Source: Rattus norvegicus (Eukaryota; Chordata; Mammalia; Rodentia; Muridae). Taken from it: a DNA stretch of 64,000 nt. The translations under genes and the position numbers were made by a program. The notes below the pieces were generated by a model that made no database searches, was not told where the DNA came from, and saw nothing but the letters and a program-made list of their open reading frames with translations. Where the stretch lies: positions 15,754,501 through 15,818,500 of the forward strand of contig NC_086034.1 of the NCBI RefSeq assembly GCF_036323735.1, written 5' to 3'. Positions 25,069 through 36,375 of this stretch are shown here, in pieces (within the stretch, counting starts at the first letter, position 1; the number at the start of each line of letters is the position of its first letter).

Positions 25069-25100
<32 letters not shown>
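24641..25100. repeat. Long imperfect pyrimidine/GT tract (TCTG, TCTC, TGTG, TATG units)
   Basis: About 450 bases in which the + strand is almost entirely T, C and G in TCTC, TCTG, TGTG and TATG units. It grades from CT-rich (24,641-24,700) through mixed CTGTG to pure (GT)n at 25,071-25,100. Because stops are rare in such sequence, open frames run through it in several + and - strand frames (up to 189 codons, at 24,703-25,272). They read as Cys/Val/Ser/Leu-rich or Arg/Asp/Thr/His-rich repeats and are not genes. Confidence 0.95.
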
Positions 25101-25102
<2 letters not shown>

Positions 25103-26911
25103 CAGGAGGAAGTCATGGGGAGACACTGGGGAGTCATCTTTCTCCTTTCCCTCTTAAAAGGGAGCTGAGGCTGGAAGTAAGGTTTTGTGGCAAGTGCTTG
25201 GCATCACTGAACTTCCTTGCTGGCCCTTCTAAATTTTACCATGTGTTTTTACTGCTTCACCAGCTACTCTAATTACTATTTTCGATCCCAGGCTCTATTT
25301 TGTTCTTGGAGTCATTTCTGAAGGGACAATTTCTCAACTACCTGGCATGCGTATGTTGTTTCTATTATTTCTTGTCACCACTCAGAACTCTAAGCAAAGC
25401 CACGCTTACACTTTCTTTTTTATTGGCAGGTGGATCTTATTTAGAATTGAAGAATCTGTATAAAGAAAGAATGCTAAATCTAAATATTTAAATATTGTCT
25501 ATAATCTATTATTTTAACAAAATATCTAAGCTTGGTTAGTAACTGAAATCCACACTAGCTTCAAAATTATATTATTTAAAAATTCATATATAACAAGTTA
25601 GGATTATCCTTGATATTACTGTTTCTAACCTCATTTTATAAACCTGACACTTTGTAGTGAATCTTTTCTTGCTTTTAAATTTAAAGCTTTAAATTAAAAA
25701 CCTTTAAATTTTTTATTTAAAAATAAGTAAAACCTTTAAATAAAAATGTATAAACAGAAGGAAAAAATCTTTATCAAAAAGAAGTCACAAATGAAAAAAA
25801 ATTACCCACCAAATTTAATCTGATCTATAATCGGTACACCCCAGTGAATTCCTATAGAGTATCAATAGCCATTTTGAAGCTGTGTAACTTCATATTAGAC
25901 ATTAAACATTCACTATCAAACATTTTTATGTATTTAAGCATCACTAAAAACTGAAAATTACATGAGAGAATTGAAGCTCAAAAAATAATTAGAGTTATAT
26001 TCTTTTGAGATCACACAAGCTTAGAATAAAAAAGTATAAAAAACATCATATTCTCCCTCATGTGCAGATCCTAGCCATCTTGACTCATAAAGGCGGTTTG
26101 TTTGCTCCACCTTTCATTCCTCACTGTATATTCAATTTCTTTTTCTGAAAACGCAAGCTTAATCTTCTCATATGATTATTGATTCCTTTCACCTGAGCTT
26201 TCTTCCACTGTGTTTTAATGACATGTATGTTACCAGGTCGTTCCCTCTCTCATGTAGTATATTGGGTCCAGAGGGTCAAGTAATACATGTATACTGCTCA
26301 TTCTCTTATGGTGTTCACATCTACACTCCTCTAAAAAAGGAGCAATGACCTTTGACTCTATACTGTTAGTTGTGCTTGTTAAAGACTGAACTAGAAGTTA
26401 AAACGTCTTTCTATATCCAATGGAATATTTATTGATTATTAGATGTTTTTCTTCAACTTTCCAACCTTTATCAAAATAATTAATCTAATCACTATTGTGG
26501 AATGCTGTTTATAGTTTTAGTTAATCTTATGTGCATTGTTAATATTAGCTTAGAAGATTTTTTTTAATTTTTTATATTTTGCCACCTACAATACCTGGAT
26601 AAAGTCTTCAGTTGCCAAATAAGAGCACAAATTATTTCTTTTAATAACTTTAAATACTTACTTAACAAAATATGCACTTTGTTCTTACTCATAGACCTTA
26701 TGATGACACTCTTAAGAAAGAATACATGAATTCCAAAGTTCGACTGTGAGTTTCTCTACAGGATGCTGGATAACAGAGAGCATTTAAGCAAGTACTCTGT
26801 ATGAGATAAAATGTATGCTATAGTGGGCTAACTACTGGGTATTTTCATTGCTATATTAGCTGGATAAAGGTATTGTATTTGAAAATATATGTACAATTCT
26901 TTTCTCTTCAC
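25101..26911. other. Unassigned AT-rich sequence
   Basis: No repeat family recognised. 25,676-25,745 is dense in TTTAAA and its near-complements and could fold back on itself. Confidence 0.45.
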
Positions 26912-27355
26912 GTATAATGGAGCAAGAGATGGTTACTGGGATCCATCCCATCTGTAGACACCAAATCCAGACACTATTGCTGATGTCAAGAAGTGCTTGC
27001 TGACAGGAGCCTGGTATAGCTATCACCTGAGAAGCTCCACCAGAGCCTTAACAGTATGGATGTGGAGCTCACAGTCAATATGGGGCTGAACACATGGACC
27101 CTAGTGGAGGAGTTAGGGGAAGGACTAAGGAGCTGAAACCCTATAGGAAGAACAACAATATCAACCAACCAGACCCCTCCAGAACTCCCAGGCACTAAAC
27201 CACAAACCAAGGAATACACATGGAGGAACCCATGGCTCCAGCTGCATATGTAGCAGAGGATGGCCTTATTTGGCATCAATTGGAGGTGAGGCTCTTGGTC
27301 CGATGGAGGTTTGATGCCCCAGCATAGGAATGTAAATAAATAAAATAAGCAATAA
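26912..27355 (+). mobile_element. L1 3' UTR, 5'-truncated and internally deleted
   Basis: The order is that of the 21.0-21.6 kb 3' UTR: 'actgggatccatcccatctg', 'cactattgctgatgtcaaga', 'aacaatatcaaccaacc', 'gcatatgtagcagaggatgg' and 'tttgatgccccagcatag'. It then jumps directly to the terminal AATGTAAATAAATAAAATA at 27,328. The G-rich segment present in the sister copies is missing. An A-rich tail runs to about 27,385. Confidence 0.85.
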
Positions 27356-27385
27356 AAAAGAAATCATCAAATAAAACAGAAAAAG

Positions 27386-29025
27386 AAAAAAGAAAAACAA
27401 AGTGATGGACGCAACTAGAAAAACAAAATCATGCCAAGTGAGGAAACCCAGCCCTATAAAGACAAAACAGTATCCATTCACTTACAAGTAGACATTAGCT
27501 GTTTAGGAAATGATGATTTAGTAATATAGCAATCAAATTACAGTCAACAGACTTAGAGATGTTAGCTCTGGGTACCGGGGGTGGGGCTGGGGTGGAGCAC
27601 ATAGATCTCTCTAAAAAACAAAATAGATTTTGTAAGTAGACTGGGAGCATGGAAGGGAAATGATGGTGGTTCAGCTGTGGGGTATAAATGGAGGGAGAGA
27701 GTACAGGGAGAGTGGGTACTGGGATTTGAGGGCTCTTGGGGATGATGTGGAAATCTAGTTCAGTAGAAACTTTCTGGAATCTAAGAAGGTCACCCTAGAG
27801 AGTATTCCTAGTAATAGAGGATGTGAAGTCTGACTCAGCCATCTTTGTAGACAGGTGAGGCTTCCAGTGGCGGAATGGGTTGCTTTCAGTTGAGCTCTTG
27901 CCAAGGAGATCCTGTGGAGATATTTAACCCAGGCTGATACTATGACAATTAGTTTTTCTCTGAAAACTGACAGTGGAACTCATTGCCCAGGGCAACATCT
28001 ACACTACTGAATGATGAGGAAAGGTAGATTTTTTTTTGCATGCATGGATCCTTCACACCCATGCTCTAATCTCTTTGCTGTGCGAAGGCTATGGAAAGAG
28101 AAAACTAAATATCAACCCAGCCACAATACACTTGGCCTACAATCTGTCCTGCCTGAAATATATACTCAGGCAATGGTGGCACAGAACTTGTGTGAGTGGA
28201 CATCAAATGTCTGGTTTAACTTGAGAACCACTCTATGAAAGGGAGCCCATGCCATCTTCTGCTTGAATATCCAGGAACCACAGACTGGATAGCCCAGAAA
28301 ACTAAGGTAGAACCCAACAAAGCAGGTCAATCAAACAAACAAACAAGATTATTCCTAATGATATTCTGCTGTCCTCATAGATAAGTGCCTCCTTTAGTTG
28401 TCATCACAGAGGCTTTCTCTGACAGCAGAGAGCAGTGGGTGCAGAGATCCACAGCTAGACACAGTGTGGAGAGAAAGAGTCTAAACTGGAGGTCTCTATT
28501 GGGTCCCTTTCTTCTGAGCTTGGAGAATCCCACAAAAGAAGGGAAGAAAAAAATTGTAGAAGTCAGAGGAGATGAAGAAAACCAAGAGAACATGGCCCAC
28601 CAGATCAACTAAGCAATGTTCATATGGATTCACAGAGAGTAAAGAGACATGCAAAGGACCTACATTAGTCTACATCAGTTCTTCTGTGTATATGTTCTGA
28701 CTGTTAGGTTGATATTTTTGTGAGAATCCTAATAGTGGCAATGGGCATGTCTCTGATTCTTATGTGCTCTTGGGGCTCTTTTCCTCTTATTTGGTTGCCT
28801 TGTCCAGTCTCAATATTAGGGCTTTTGCCTTCTCTCATTGTATCTTACTTTGTTGTATTTGGCAGTTTTCTGAAAGCATACTTCTTTCTAGAGAGAAAAT
28901 GGAGAGCGGGTGAACATGAGGGAGAGGGAATTGTAGCAGAAACTGGGAGAAGTGGAGGAAGGGAAACTGTTGTTGGGATGTATTGTATGGGAGAAGACTA
29001 TTTTCAATAAAAACATAAAGAAATC
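27386..29025 (+). mobile_element. Lx-type L1: end of ORF2 and full 3' UTR
   Basis: It opens at the extreme ORF2 C-terminus ('gtgatggacgcaactagaaa', 'cacttacaagtagacattag') and continues through a complete Lx-type 3' UTR. This shares order with the copy at 3.4-4.35 kb: 'gagcccatgccatcttctgc', 'tagcccagaaaactaagg', 'attcctaatgatattctgct', and a purine-rich end at 28,895-28,965. It ends in ATTTTCAATAAAAACAT at about 29,000. It directly follows another L1 tail at 26.9-27.35 kb. Confidence 0.8.
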
Positions 29026-29435
29026 AAATGTAGTTACTCTTTTCAGAGACATCCAACAGACCATTTTTAGTACATATTTTGAGACTGTTTCTAAATAGAA
29101 GGTATATTTCAGCTCAATGAAATAATATGCATTGATTAGTACTTCCTTTTTATTGTAAATATTAAGGGAAATCCATTAATCTTTCAGAAAATATTGTACA
29201 AGATTCCAAGGAGAAAACAATACCACTTTTGTGGAACACTCTTTTCTTATTTTCTATGACCAATTTTTAGGTGATTTCTTATTGTTTTGTTAAAGGTATA
29301 AATATTTATGCTTTCCTTTTATATTTTTATTTATTTTGTTAGAAGTTTTCAAATATCTGGTTTTTCTAACCTATTGTCAATCATTAATTTTAGAAAATTA
29401 GTGGAAATTCTCTTATATTTTTCTTTCCTCACTTC
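29026..29435. other. Unassigned AT-rich sequence
   Basis: No recognisable feature. Confidence 0.45.
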
Positions 29436-29600
29436 ACACATATCTGTATGGGTATATATGGGTATGTTTCTGTATGTACATATATGTATAAGTATATGTG
29501 TGAATGTTTATGTATTTATATGTATGTATATGTATTTTTATACATGTATATGATTATATATTTTATATATACATGTATGTAAGTATGTATACACTATTGT
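29436..29600. repeat. Imperfect (TATG/TGTA)n AT-rich tract
   Basis: Alternating purine-pyrimidine sequence of TATGTA units, with TATATA stretches at 29,550-29,570. Tyr/Met/Cys-rich open frames across it are by-products. Confidence 0.85.
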
Positions 29601-29842
29601 ATATAACTTTATCTACTTCCTCAATTGGACTCTTCCACCAAAATGTAGTGTTCTGTAATACTTATAGCATTTATCTGATCTATTTGTAAAGTGTAGAAAT
29701 TTAAATTGATTCTAATTGCTTGGTGGACATCACAATAGCTTAAATCAAGTCACATGACTCAAGACAAAAATGATGCTTTTTACTGACCCTATATATAAGT
29801 GTCCATGTATATATGGGTATTTGTTGTCTATGACACAATGTC
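29601..29842. other. Unassigned sequence
   Basis: No recognisable feature. Confidence 0.4.
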
Positions 29843-29925
29843 ATGTTACGTTACTTAGGCTGTCATTGAACTCATGATATCCCATCTCAGCATTTCAAGT
29901 GCTAAAATTATATTTTCTTCTTAAT
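29843..29925 (-). mobile_element. B1-like SINE fragment, very old
   Basis: The complement of a B1 body is faintly visible: 'ttacttaggctgtcattgaac', 'tcatgatatcccatctcagc' and 'tttcaagtgctaaaatta'. It is too decayed to classify. Confidence 0.5.
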
Positions 29926-31262
29926 TTTCACTTTCCAGCTACTATGTTGGCTAATTACATTTTGTTGTTACTGATAAATACACCAAAGATTCAGATTTTC
30001 CTATAGCCACAATATTTTTAGAATTTACCTCTTTGAGTCTGACAACTTTTTATTACTTTCTCCATTTTTATAAGTAGAATAAATGAAATCCACAAAATAA
30101 ATGAGTCGTTGAGTATTCAGAGCACCTCTTCTGTGTATGATTTTAAGATCTTGCTGACACAGTGAACACATCAATTTATTTACCACAATAAAGATCAGAC
30201 TATAAGTTATACAAGTATTATTGTTGTTCTTGATTGCATGTCCATATGTAGACATGTGCACAATGCATATATTTTAAGAGATTGCATTTACTAGCTTACT
30301 AGCAGTAGACATATCACAAATATGTGAAAGTTAAAGGTAGAAACAGAACTCATGGAAAGAGTGTGAGTCAAAGCGATAAGAGTTTATGAATCACAGGAAA
30401 GTGTATATGTTAAGAAAGAAAAGAAAGATACAGAATTAGGAATCAAGGAAGAGATGATCGAACAGTTAGAAACAATGGAGAAATGGAAAGGCAAGACAGA
30501 AGGAACAAGGAAACCAATTATCTTCAAGGATAAGCCTGAGTCCACAGGGCTAAAGGACCAAAAGTCATAAACATAAGATGGGCCAGGTAGCCCTGATGAC
30601 AAGACACTGACTATCTGACGTACTCACAAGCATTTATAAGAGCAGTGCAAAGCTTTGTGTGTAGCTGTGACTCCTGTACCTTAGGCTATCATTGGAAAAG
30701 AATCCCATGCTATAATATGATGTATTTCAAATGGCTATAGTCATCTGTCATCTGGAAAGGTAACCTACTATTTGTAACTGAACTACTCTGGTAACCTGAA
30801 AATAGAACAAGTACAAATTAGTAAGGTTGAAGAAATGCTGCCATGATGTCTGAGAGGGTGATGGCCGTATGGGAAAAGGAAGAGTCATTGCTAGGCACGT
30901 GAGAATTTTAAGGCAGTGAAACCCTGTGTTATGGAGGATGGTGACTGGATGTTATCTGAGGGAAGCAGGAAGATACTGGTCATGGAATTACTGCACAGAG
31001 ACACTGAATCTTTTATATGTAAGCTTCTAAGATAAAGCTTACAAACATCTTCCTTGATATCATGTCTGCAAATGTTTAGATGTTAGTTTGATGTTTGCTT
31101 CCTGAACTTTGTCTGGCCTATTTCCCAGTCACCTGTATTTTGTGTTAGGGACTAATAGCTTTGGCTCTATGTCCACAATTCATTCTGTAAACCCAGAATT
31201 TCATTAACACAGAACAATCAGGACAAGATAAAGATACAACATAAAATGTATTACCATAAATA
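29926..31262. other. Unassigned sequence
   Basis: No repeat recognised; the purine-rich stretch at 30,410-30,520 is not a clear tandem repeat. Confidence 0.45.
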
Positions 31263-31263
31263 G

Positions 31264-31361
31264 TGGGATTGGGCTGTGGCTCATTGGCAGAGTATTTGCT
31301 TAGAACATGTAAGCCTCTGAGTTCAAACTCCAGCACAGCAAATCAATCAAACAAACAAAAC
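31264..31361 (+). mobile_element. ID-type SINE, old copy
   Basis: A tRNA-derived SINE of the ID/BC1 type. It opens with GGGATTGGGCTGTGGCTCA, has an A-box-like TGGCTCATTGG at 31,277-31,287 and a B-box-like GTTCAAACTCC at 31,321-31,331. It ends in an A-rich tail of CAAA/CAATC units. Differences from a young ID element are spread over its length, so it is an old, probably silent copy. It is the only ID element I see. Confidence 0.8.
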
Positions 31362-32344
31362 CCACTTGCTACCATCAAGATGAATTGATTTTAGGGAGGC
31401 GAGATCGGTTGAACATACATAATTCAATAAGTGTATTATGGCACATAGACAAAATGAGGAACAAAATTCACATGTGATCTCAGTAGCTTTAGAAATGGCC
31501 TCTGACATCAACTTTCTTTTACTGACAAAAGCTCACAATAAAACTGAGCAAAAATGTACTTCAATACTTCAATATAGGTAATGGTTATATCTCACAATCT
31601 ATAGCCAACATTATATTTAAGCAGAAAAGGTGTATGCATTTTCTTTGAAGTCAAGGAAACAAAGTGCTTATTCTCACCACCACCATTCAATGCAGCCCTA
31701 GAAGTGCCATAGAAACTGAGATAATGAGTGGGGGTGGGGGCACAAATAAGAAAACAGGAAGAGTAGAAATCAAATCATTCTTGGGTGCTGACGGTACGAA
31801 GCTATACTTCAAAAGCCCAAAAGAATCCTTCAGCAAACGCTGATTAAACATTTTCAGCAAAGAAGCAAGATACAAATAAACATTAAACTACACTTATCCT
31901 GATAACAGAGAACATCAGAATAATAGCCCTATTCAAAATAGTGTCAAAACAACAAAACAAAAAGCACTCACAATGCCTAAGCTTCAACACACCAAGGTGG
32001 TAAAAGTCCCCACCATGAAGATTACAAATTCCTGAAGAAACAAATGAACGATTCTATAAGAAAAATTCCCGATTCTAATCGACTGCCATACTTAACATTG
32101 ATATAATAGCCAATTTACAAAAACTGATTCACAGATTCAATATAATATTAAAAATCTTTGCCAAACAAGAAAACTGCTAGAATTTATACATAAACAATAT
32201 CTTACAATAGGGTAACACTATCCTGTGAAAATTGTAAAGGTAGATGCAGCACAATGCTTGGTGGCAACACATTTTAGGGAAAGCCCCTCCCTCACCAAAG
32301 GCTCTTGAAGACTGATTATATGCGAGTAAGACTGACAAGAGCTT

Positions 32345-32402
<58 letters not shown>

Positions 32403-32456
32403 CCTACCCCTACCCCTTCTCTCTCTCTCTCTCCCTCCCTCCCTCCCTCCCTCCCT

Positions 32457-32495
<39 letters not shown>
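32345..32495. repeat. Compound (CT)n-(CCCT)n-(CT)n microsatellite
   Basis: About 28 CT units, a short CCCCTA patch, more CT, eight CCCT units at about 32,431-32,462, then CT again. One strand is wholly pyrimidine. Confidence 0.97.
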
Positions 32496-32497
<2 letters not shown>

Positions 32498-33213
32498 AAC
32501 AAAATGTGTTTGAAAGCTGGGTGAAGACTCGTAGGAAGACCTGAGCATTTGACTAATAGACAATAGGACTCCCGCAGCACAGGAAATATTACCAAAGGTG
32601 GGATGATGTTATTTCTTGGTATTAAAAAGCTTCTAAACTGCAAAGGATACAATCACCAGAACAAAGACAGCCCAAAGAATAGGATAAAATCTATTAGCTA
32701 GTAATCCAACACAGAATTGATATCTACATGACCCAATTTTTAAAAATGATTTTTAAATCATCAAGACAAACTCCCGCCCCTGTCAAAAAAAAAAAATCCA
32801 ATGAAAAAAATGAAGTGAACGGGTATTTTTCAAAAGAAGTGCAAATAGTCAATCAGCATATGAAAAGTATTCAACATCTTTAGACACAAAATAACTATAA
32901 ATAAAACCTGATGAAAATTGATATTGCTGTTCATCTCTGTTAAAATGCCTATCATTGAGCAAACATTAGTATCAAGTGCTGGTGAAGACGGCACTGTGAC
33001 TAACATAGTGTGGGTGGATATATAAGATAGTCCATCCACTATGGAAATCGGTACTAAACTTCCTCAAAACCAGTAAAATTGAGATTATTATATACCACTC
33101 CATGGAAAACACTATAAACTATCAAAGTCAGCAGACTATAGAGATAATGATGAAACATCACTTCTTCCCATCCTTCTCTTCTCCAAATATACATACTCTA
33201 CACATTCCATATA

Positions 33214-33214
<1 letters not shown>

Positions 33215-33259
<45 letters not shown>
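33215..33259. repeat. (CA)n microsatellite
   Basis: About 22 CA units inside the ancient L1; a second, imperfect CA-rich patch follows at about 33,292-33,325. Confidence 0.97.
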
Positions 33260-33260
<1 letters not shown>

Positions 33261-33650
33261 CCCTCAACTCATATACAAAGGCTACACTCACAGGCACACA
33301 AACATGCACATACACACACACATCAGTTACAGAACTACTCACGAGAAAAGTTATGAAATAAAGAAAATGTGACACATATATTTAAATATATGAGGAAATA
33401 CTAGTTAACCATAGAGAATAAAATCATGTCATCAGCATAAAAATTGATGGAATAGCATCCTTAATTTAAATAAAGAAGACTCAAAGGGACAAGTAACATA
33501 TTGTAGTTTCATGTGTAGAAAGTAAATTTTTAATAAAGAGAATGGACATAGAAGAAACAGTACAGGAGAAGAAAAAGAACTAGCTGGAGGTGGTTGTGGA
33601 AAACATTGGGTTGAATACAAGCAAATCATACTTTAGGTATATATAAATGT

Positions 33651-34370
33651 GCTATAATGAAATTCATTGCTTGTAAAAATTAATATTTTATGGCAATTAT
33701 ACTACTAAAACTATGAAAAGTATTCAATGTAAAATGCTATAGTAAAATATTAATTTACTGGTAAAAACAAGCATAACACTGAAAGAATTACAAAATATTA
33801 AGAAAAGTGCTGCTGTTTCACACATTCAGTGTTCAAATGCAAAAACTTATTTGAGAAACAATTTAATAATACACATTAATAAAGGGTATTTTTCTTTGTA
33901 TTATTAGTCATTGTAATTTACACTGGAATAATAATTTAATAACAATAGGATCTATTAATGAAATTCTTAGTAGTATCCCTACTTCCAATAAGAATATATT
34001 TTCTTTTAAAATTAAATTTTAAAGTTAGCATACAAGGGGGGATTTCATTACATCATTTCCATACATCTCTGCCTTATTACTATACACGTTTCCTTTATCC
34101 ATCCCAATCCCTTGTGCCCACTGCAATCTTCCTGCCCAACTCTCTCTGGTCTCTTTTCTTTCCCACACACTTCTCGCTTCTGCTCATGCTACACATATTC
34201 TTCATCCTTTATTTTAATCCTCTTCTTTCCATTTATATTATTCCTTCCTCTCTTTTCCATCACCATTTATTTTTCTTATAACACACACACACACACACAC
34301 ACACACAAGTGTATATCCACACACTACAAAACCTTAAATCTAGATTTAACATAGTAAAGTAAACATGAAG
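33651..34370. other. Unassigned sequence with a pyrimidine-rich part and (CA)n
   Basis: 34,075-34,280 is strongly pyrimidine-rich and may be a decayed L1 3' UTR on the - strand, joining the piece at 34,371. A short (CA)n lies at 34,281-34,308. The open frames here are low-complexity. Confidence 0.4.
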
Positions 34371-34620
34371 AATTGAATTTTTTTATATCTGGCTTTATCT
34401 GTCAGTGTGCTTTTAAGTCCCATCTATTTTCCTTCAAATGCCATGATTTCATTTTTCTTTATTTCTGATAAACAGCCTCATTCTATGTGAACACCATGCT
34501 TTCTTTATCCATTCATGTATTTATGCACATGTAAGTTGGCTCTAGTTTTTAGCTGTTGTGAATGATGCTGAAATAAACATGGAACTTGTAGATAAATATA
34601 ATAAAGAGGGTCAAATAAAA
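34371..34620 (-). mobile_element. Ancient L1 ORF2 C-terminal fragment
   Basis: The + strand shows the complement of the ORF2 C-terminal region of an old mammalian L1: 'aaatgccatgatttcatttt', 'tttctttatccattcatgta', and 'agctgttgtgaatgatgctg' followed by AAATAAACATGGAAC. It is highly diverged. Confidence 0.65.
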
Positions 34621-34862
34621 TAAAAATCTTTGCTAAGTAGAAGGTCTAATGGGGAAGCATAAAGATTTTAGTTTGAAGCTGTAGAACATATGATAAAGCA
34701 AGTCATAGTACTGCACACTTGTCAAAACTACTCTGAGGAAAACAGGTGTTCAGGGGTCTCATTGGCTGGATAATCTAGCAGAAATGTTTTCCTTTTGATT
34801 CAATATGAGACTCTTGCTCAAAAACTACGATGGAGAGTGAAAAAGGAAGATTCGTGAAGTTG
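34621..34862. other. Unassigned sequence
   Basis: No recognisable feature. Confidence 0.4.
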
Positions 34863-35043
34863 ACACACCACAACACACACATATGTACACACACACATGC
34901 ACACACACACACACAGAGTCAAAAAACAGCCCACACACCACAGGAGTAAACATTTATTACACATACACACACACACATACACACACATATGTATACCACT
35001 TATATACACAGTCACATATATTTGTGTGTGCATACACACACAA
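34863..35043. repeat. Imperfect CA-rich tract
   Basis: CACACA and CATACA clusters interrupted by short unique sequence; His/Thr-rich open frames across it are by-products. Confidence 0.85.
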
Positions 35044-35149
35044 ACCACTGCCACAAAATCAAAACTTAAAAAAAATAGTAAGCTAAAGTTAGATATTATT
35101 AAAAATTTAGTAAGAAAAAAAAAGATCACTTTAAAAATTAAGAAAAAGT

Positions 35150-35151
<2 letters not shown>

Positions 35152-35194
<43 letters not shown>
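35152..35194. repeat. (GA)n microsatellite
   Basis: About 21 GA units. Confidence 0.97.
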
Positions 35195-35201
<7 letters not shown>

Positions 35202-35213
35202 ATTACCATAGGC

Positions 35214-35545
35214 TGATATATTTGATTAGCTGACCCGTAGTTGATAGAATTGTTTGGGAAGGATTAGAAGGTGTGGCCATGTTGGAGAATGTGTGTCCCT
35301 GGCAGAAGTATTTGAGGTTTCAAGCCTCACACCATTCATTCCCCTTAACTTAACTCTCTGGTGATGTTAACTGTCTGTCCATTACTGTTCAAGCTCCATT
35401 CCTGCCTACTTAGTGCAGTACTCTATGCCTTGAGTGTCATGGATTCTAACCCACTGACACTATAAAACACAAAAACATTTGTTTTCTCTCTGTCCCCTTG
35501 GTCATGATGTCTTATTACAGAAGTAGAAAAGTAACTATGATAAAG
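35214..35545 (+). mobile_element. ORR1-like MaLR solitary LTR
   Basis: Same plan as the copy at 8.53 kb: 'ttagaaggtgtggccatgtt', 'gagaatgtgtgtccctgg', a pyrimidine-rich middle, 'ccccttggtcatgatgtctt', and a terminal 'acagaagtagaaaagtaact'. No internal region adjoins it. Confidence 0.75.
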
Positions 35546-36363
35546 TATGGACAACATCAGATGTTTATAGGAGAGTAATCAAAATATAGATATTTTAATG
35601 TAATATGGTAATATAAGACCTATAAAGTAAACATGTAATGATCAGGAAACTTTCTTCAAAGTCGCAGGGTTAGTGGGATGCTTTTAGCATTCACCAGCTC
35701 TACAGCAGGGTATGGAACGCAGATGGCTCCATTGGAAGATCTACTTTCTGACTCTAGGTTCAGTGAAGTCAAACTCTAGTTACTGTCCACTGAAGAGCTC
35801 CTTTTGTATGGTAGGATTATGCTTTACACTGCCTTAGCTGATCCTCCTGCAACCTGAATATTGTTTGTCAGCATCAAACCTTTCACTGGTCACTCCTACA
35901 TCTCAAGGCTGTTTTTAACCCCTGGATCTGTGGCAGGTTCGATTCATGATCCTAGTCTACTAGATGCTCTCTGTTCTTGGACATACAGCCTATCTCTTAA
36001 ATATAACAGATTCCCTTTGAGGACAGCCCAAGCTGGAGTTTTTTCAGCATATACAGTGACAAAGTGTAGAATTTGTCTTCATGCCATAACTCACACCTGG
36101 AATTGAGGCTTGTGAGGTTTGCGGGTTTTCCCTGAGGATAGAACTACCTATGTCTTTTCACCAGGGCCTTCTGGCTTGTCATAAGGATGAGGCCTCAGGT
36201 TTCCATCCCCTGTGGAATGGACACACTAATGTACACATTCACAAAATGAAATAAAAACAATATAATTTAAAAAATCTTTAGGTTAGACAAAGAAAATATC
36301 ATCTAAAGGAAAAATTGTAGTATGTGGACCTTGGAGATGCAGATAGCATTTTAAAATAGTAAC
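35546..36363. other. Unassigned sequence
   Basis: No repeat family recognised. Confidence 0.45.
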
Positions 36364-36375
36364 AGTGAAGATCTT
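36364..36375 (+). repeat. Target-site duplication, left copy
   Basis: AGTGAAGATCTT, identical to 38,275-38,286; the pair brackets the L1 between them. Confidence 0.9.

Larger units (their letters stand above)
31380..33650 (+). mobile_element. Ancient L1 ORF2 and 3' end, heavily decayed
   Basis: Mammalian L1 ORF2 landmarks appear in order on the + strand: a late RT-region piece at 31,840-31,880 ('gcaaagaagcaagatacaaa'), the 'cacagattcaatataatatt' block at about 32,130, and 'taaaaagcttctaaactgcaaagg' near 32,622. Further on come 'tcaaaagaagtgcaaatagtc' (32,830) and 'agtgctggtgaagacggcac' (32,975). The C-terminal block is at about 33,350-33,420 and a 3' UTR-like end at 33,500-33,640. It is much more diverged than the other L1s here. 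A CT/CCCT microsatellite (32,345-32,495) and a CA run (33,215-33,259) interrupt it. No frame is intact. Confidence 0.75.

Noticed and set aside
24603..25272. Overlapping 104-189 codon open frames on the + strand and His/Asp/Arg-rich frames on the - strand
   Set aside because: They are translations of the pyrimidine/GT tract, where stop codons are rare; there is no family resemblance or domain.
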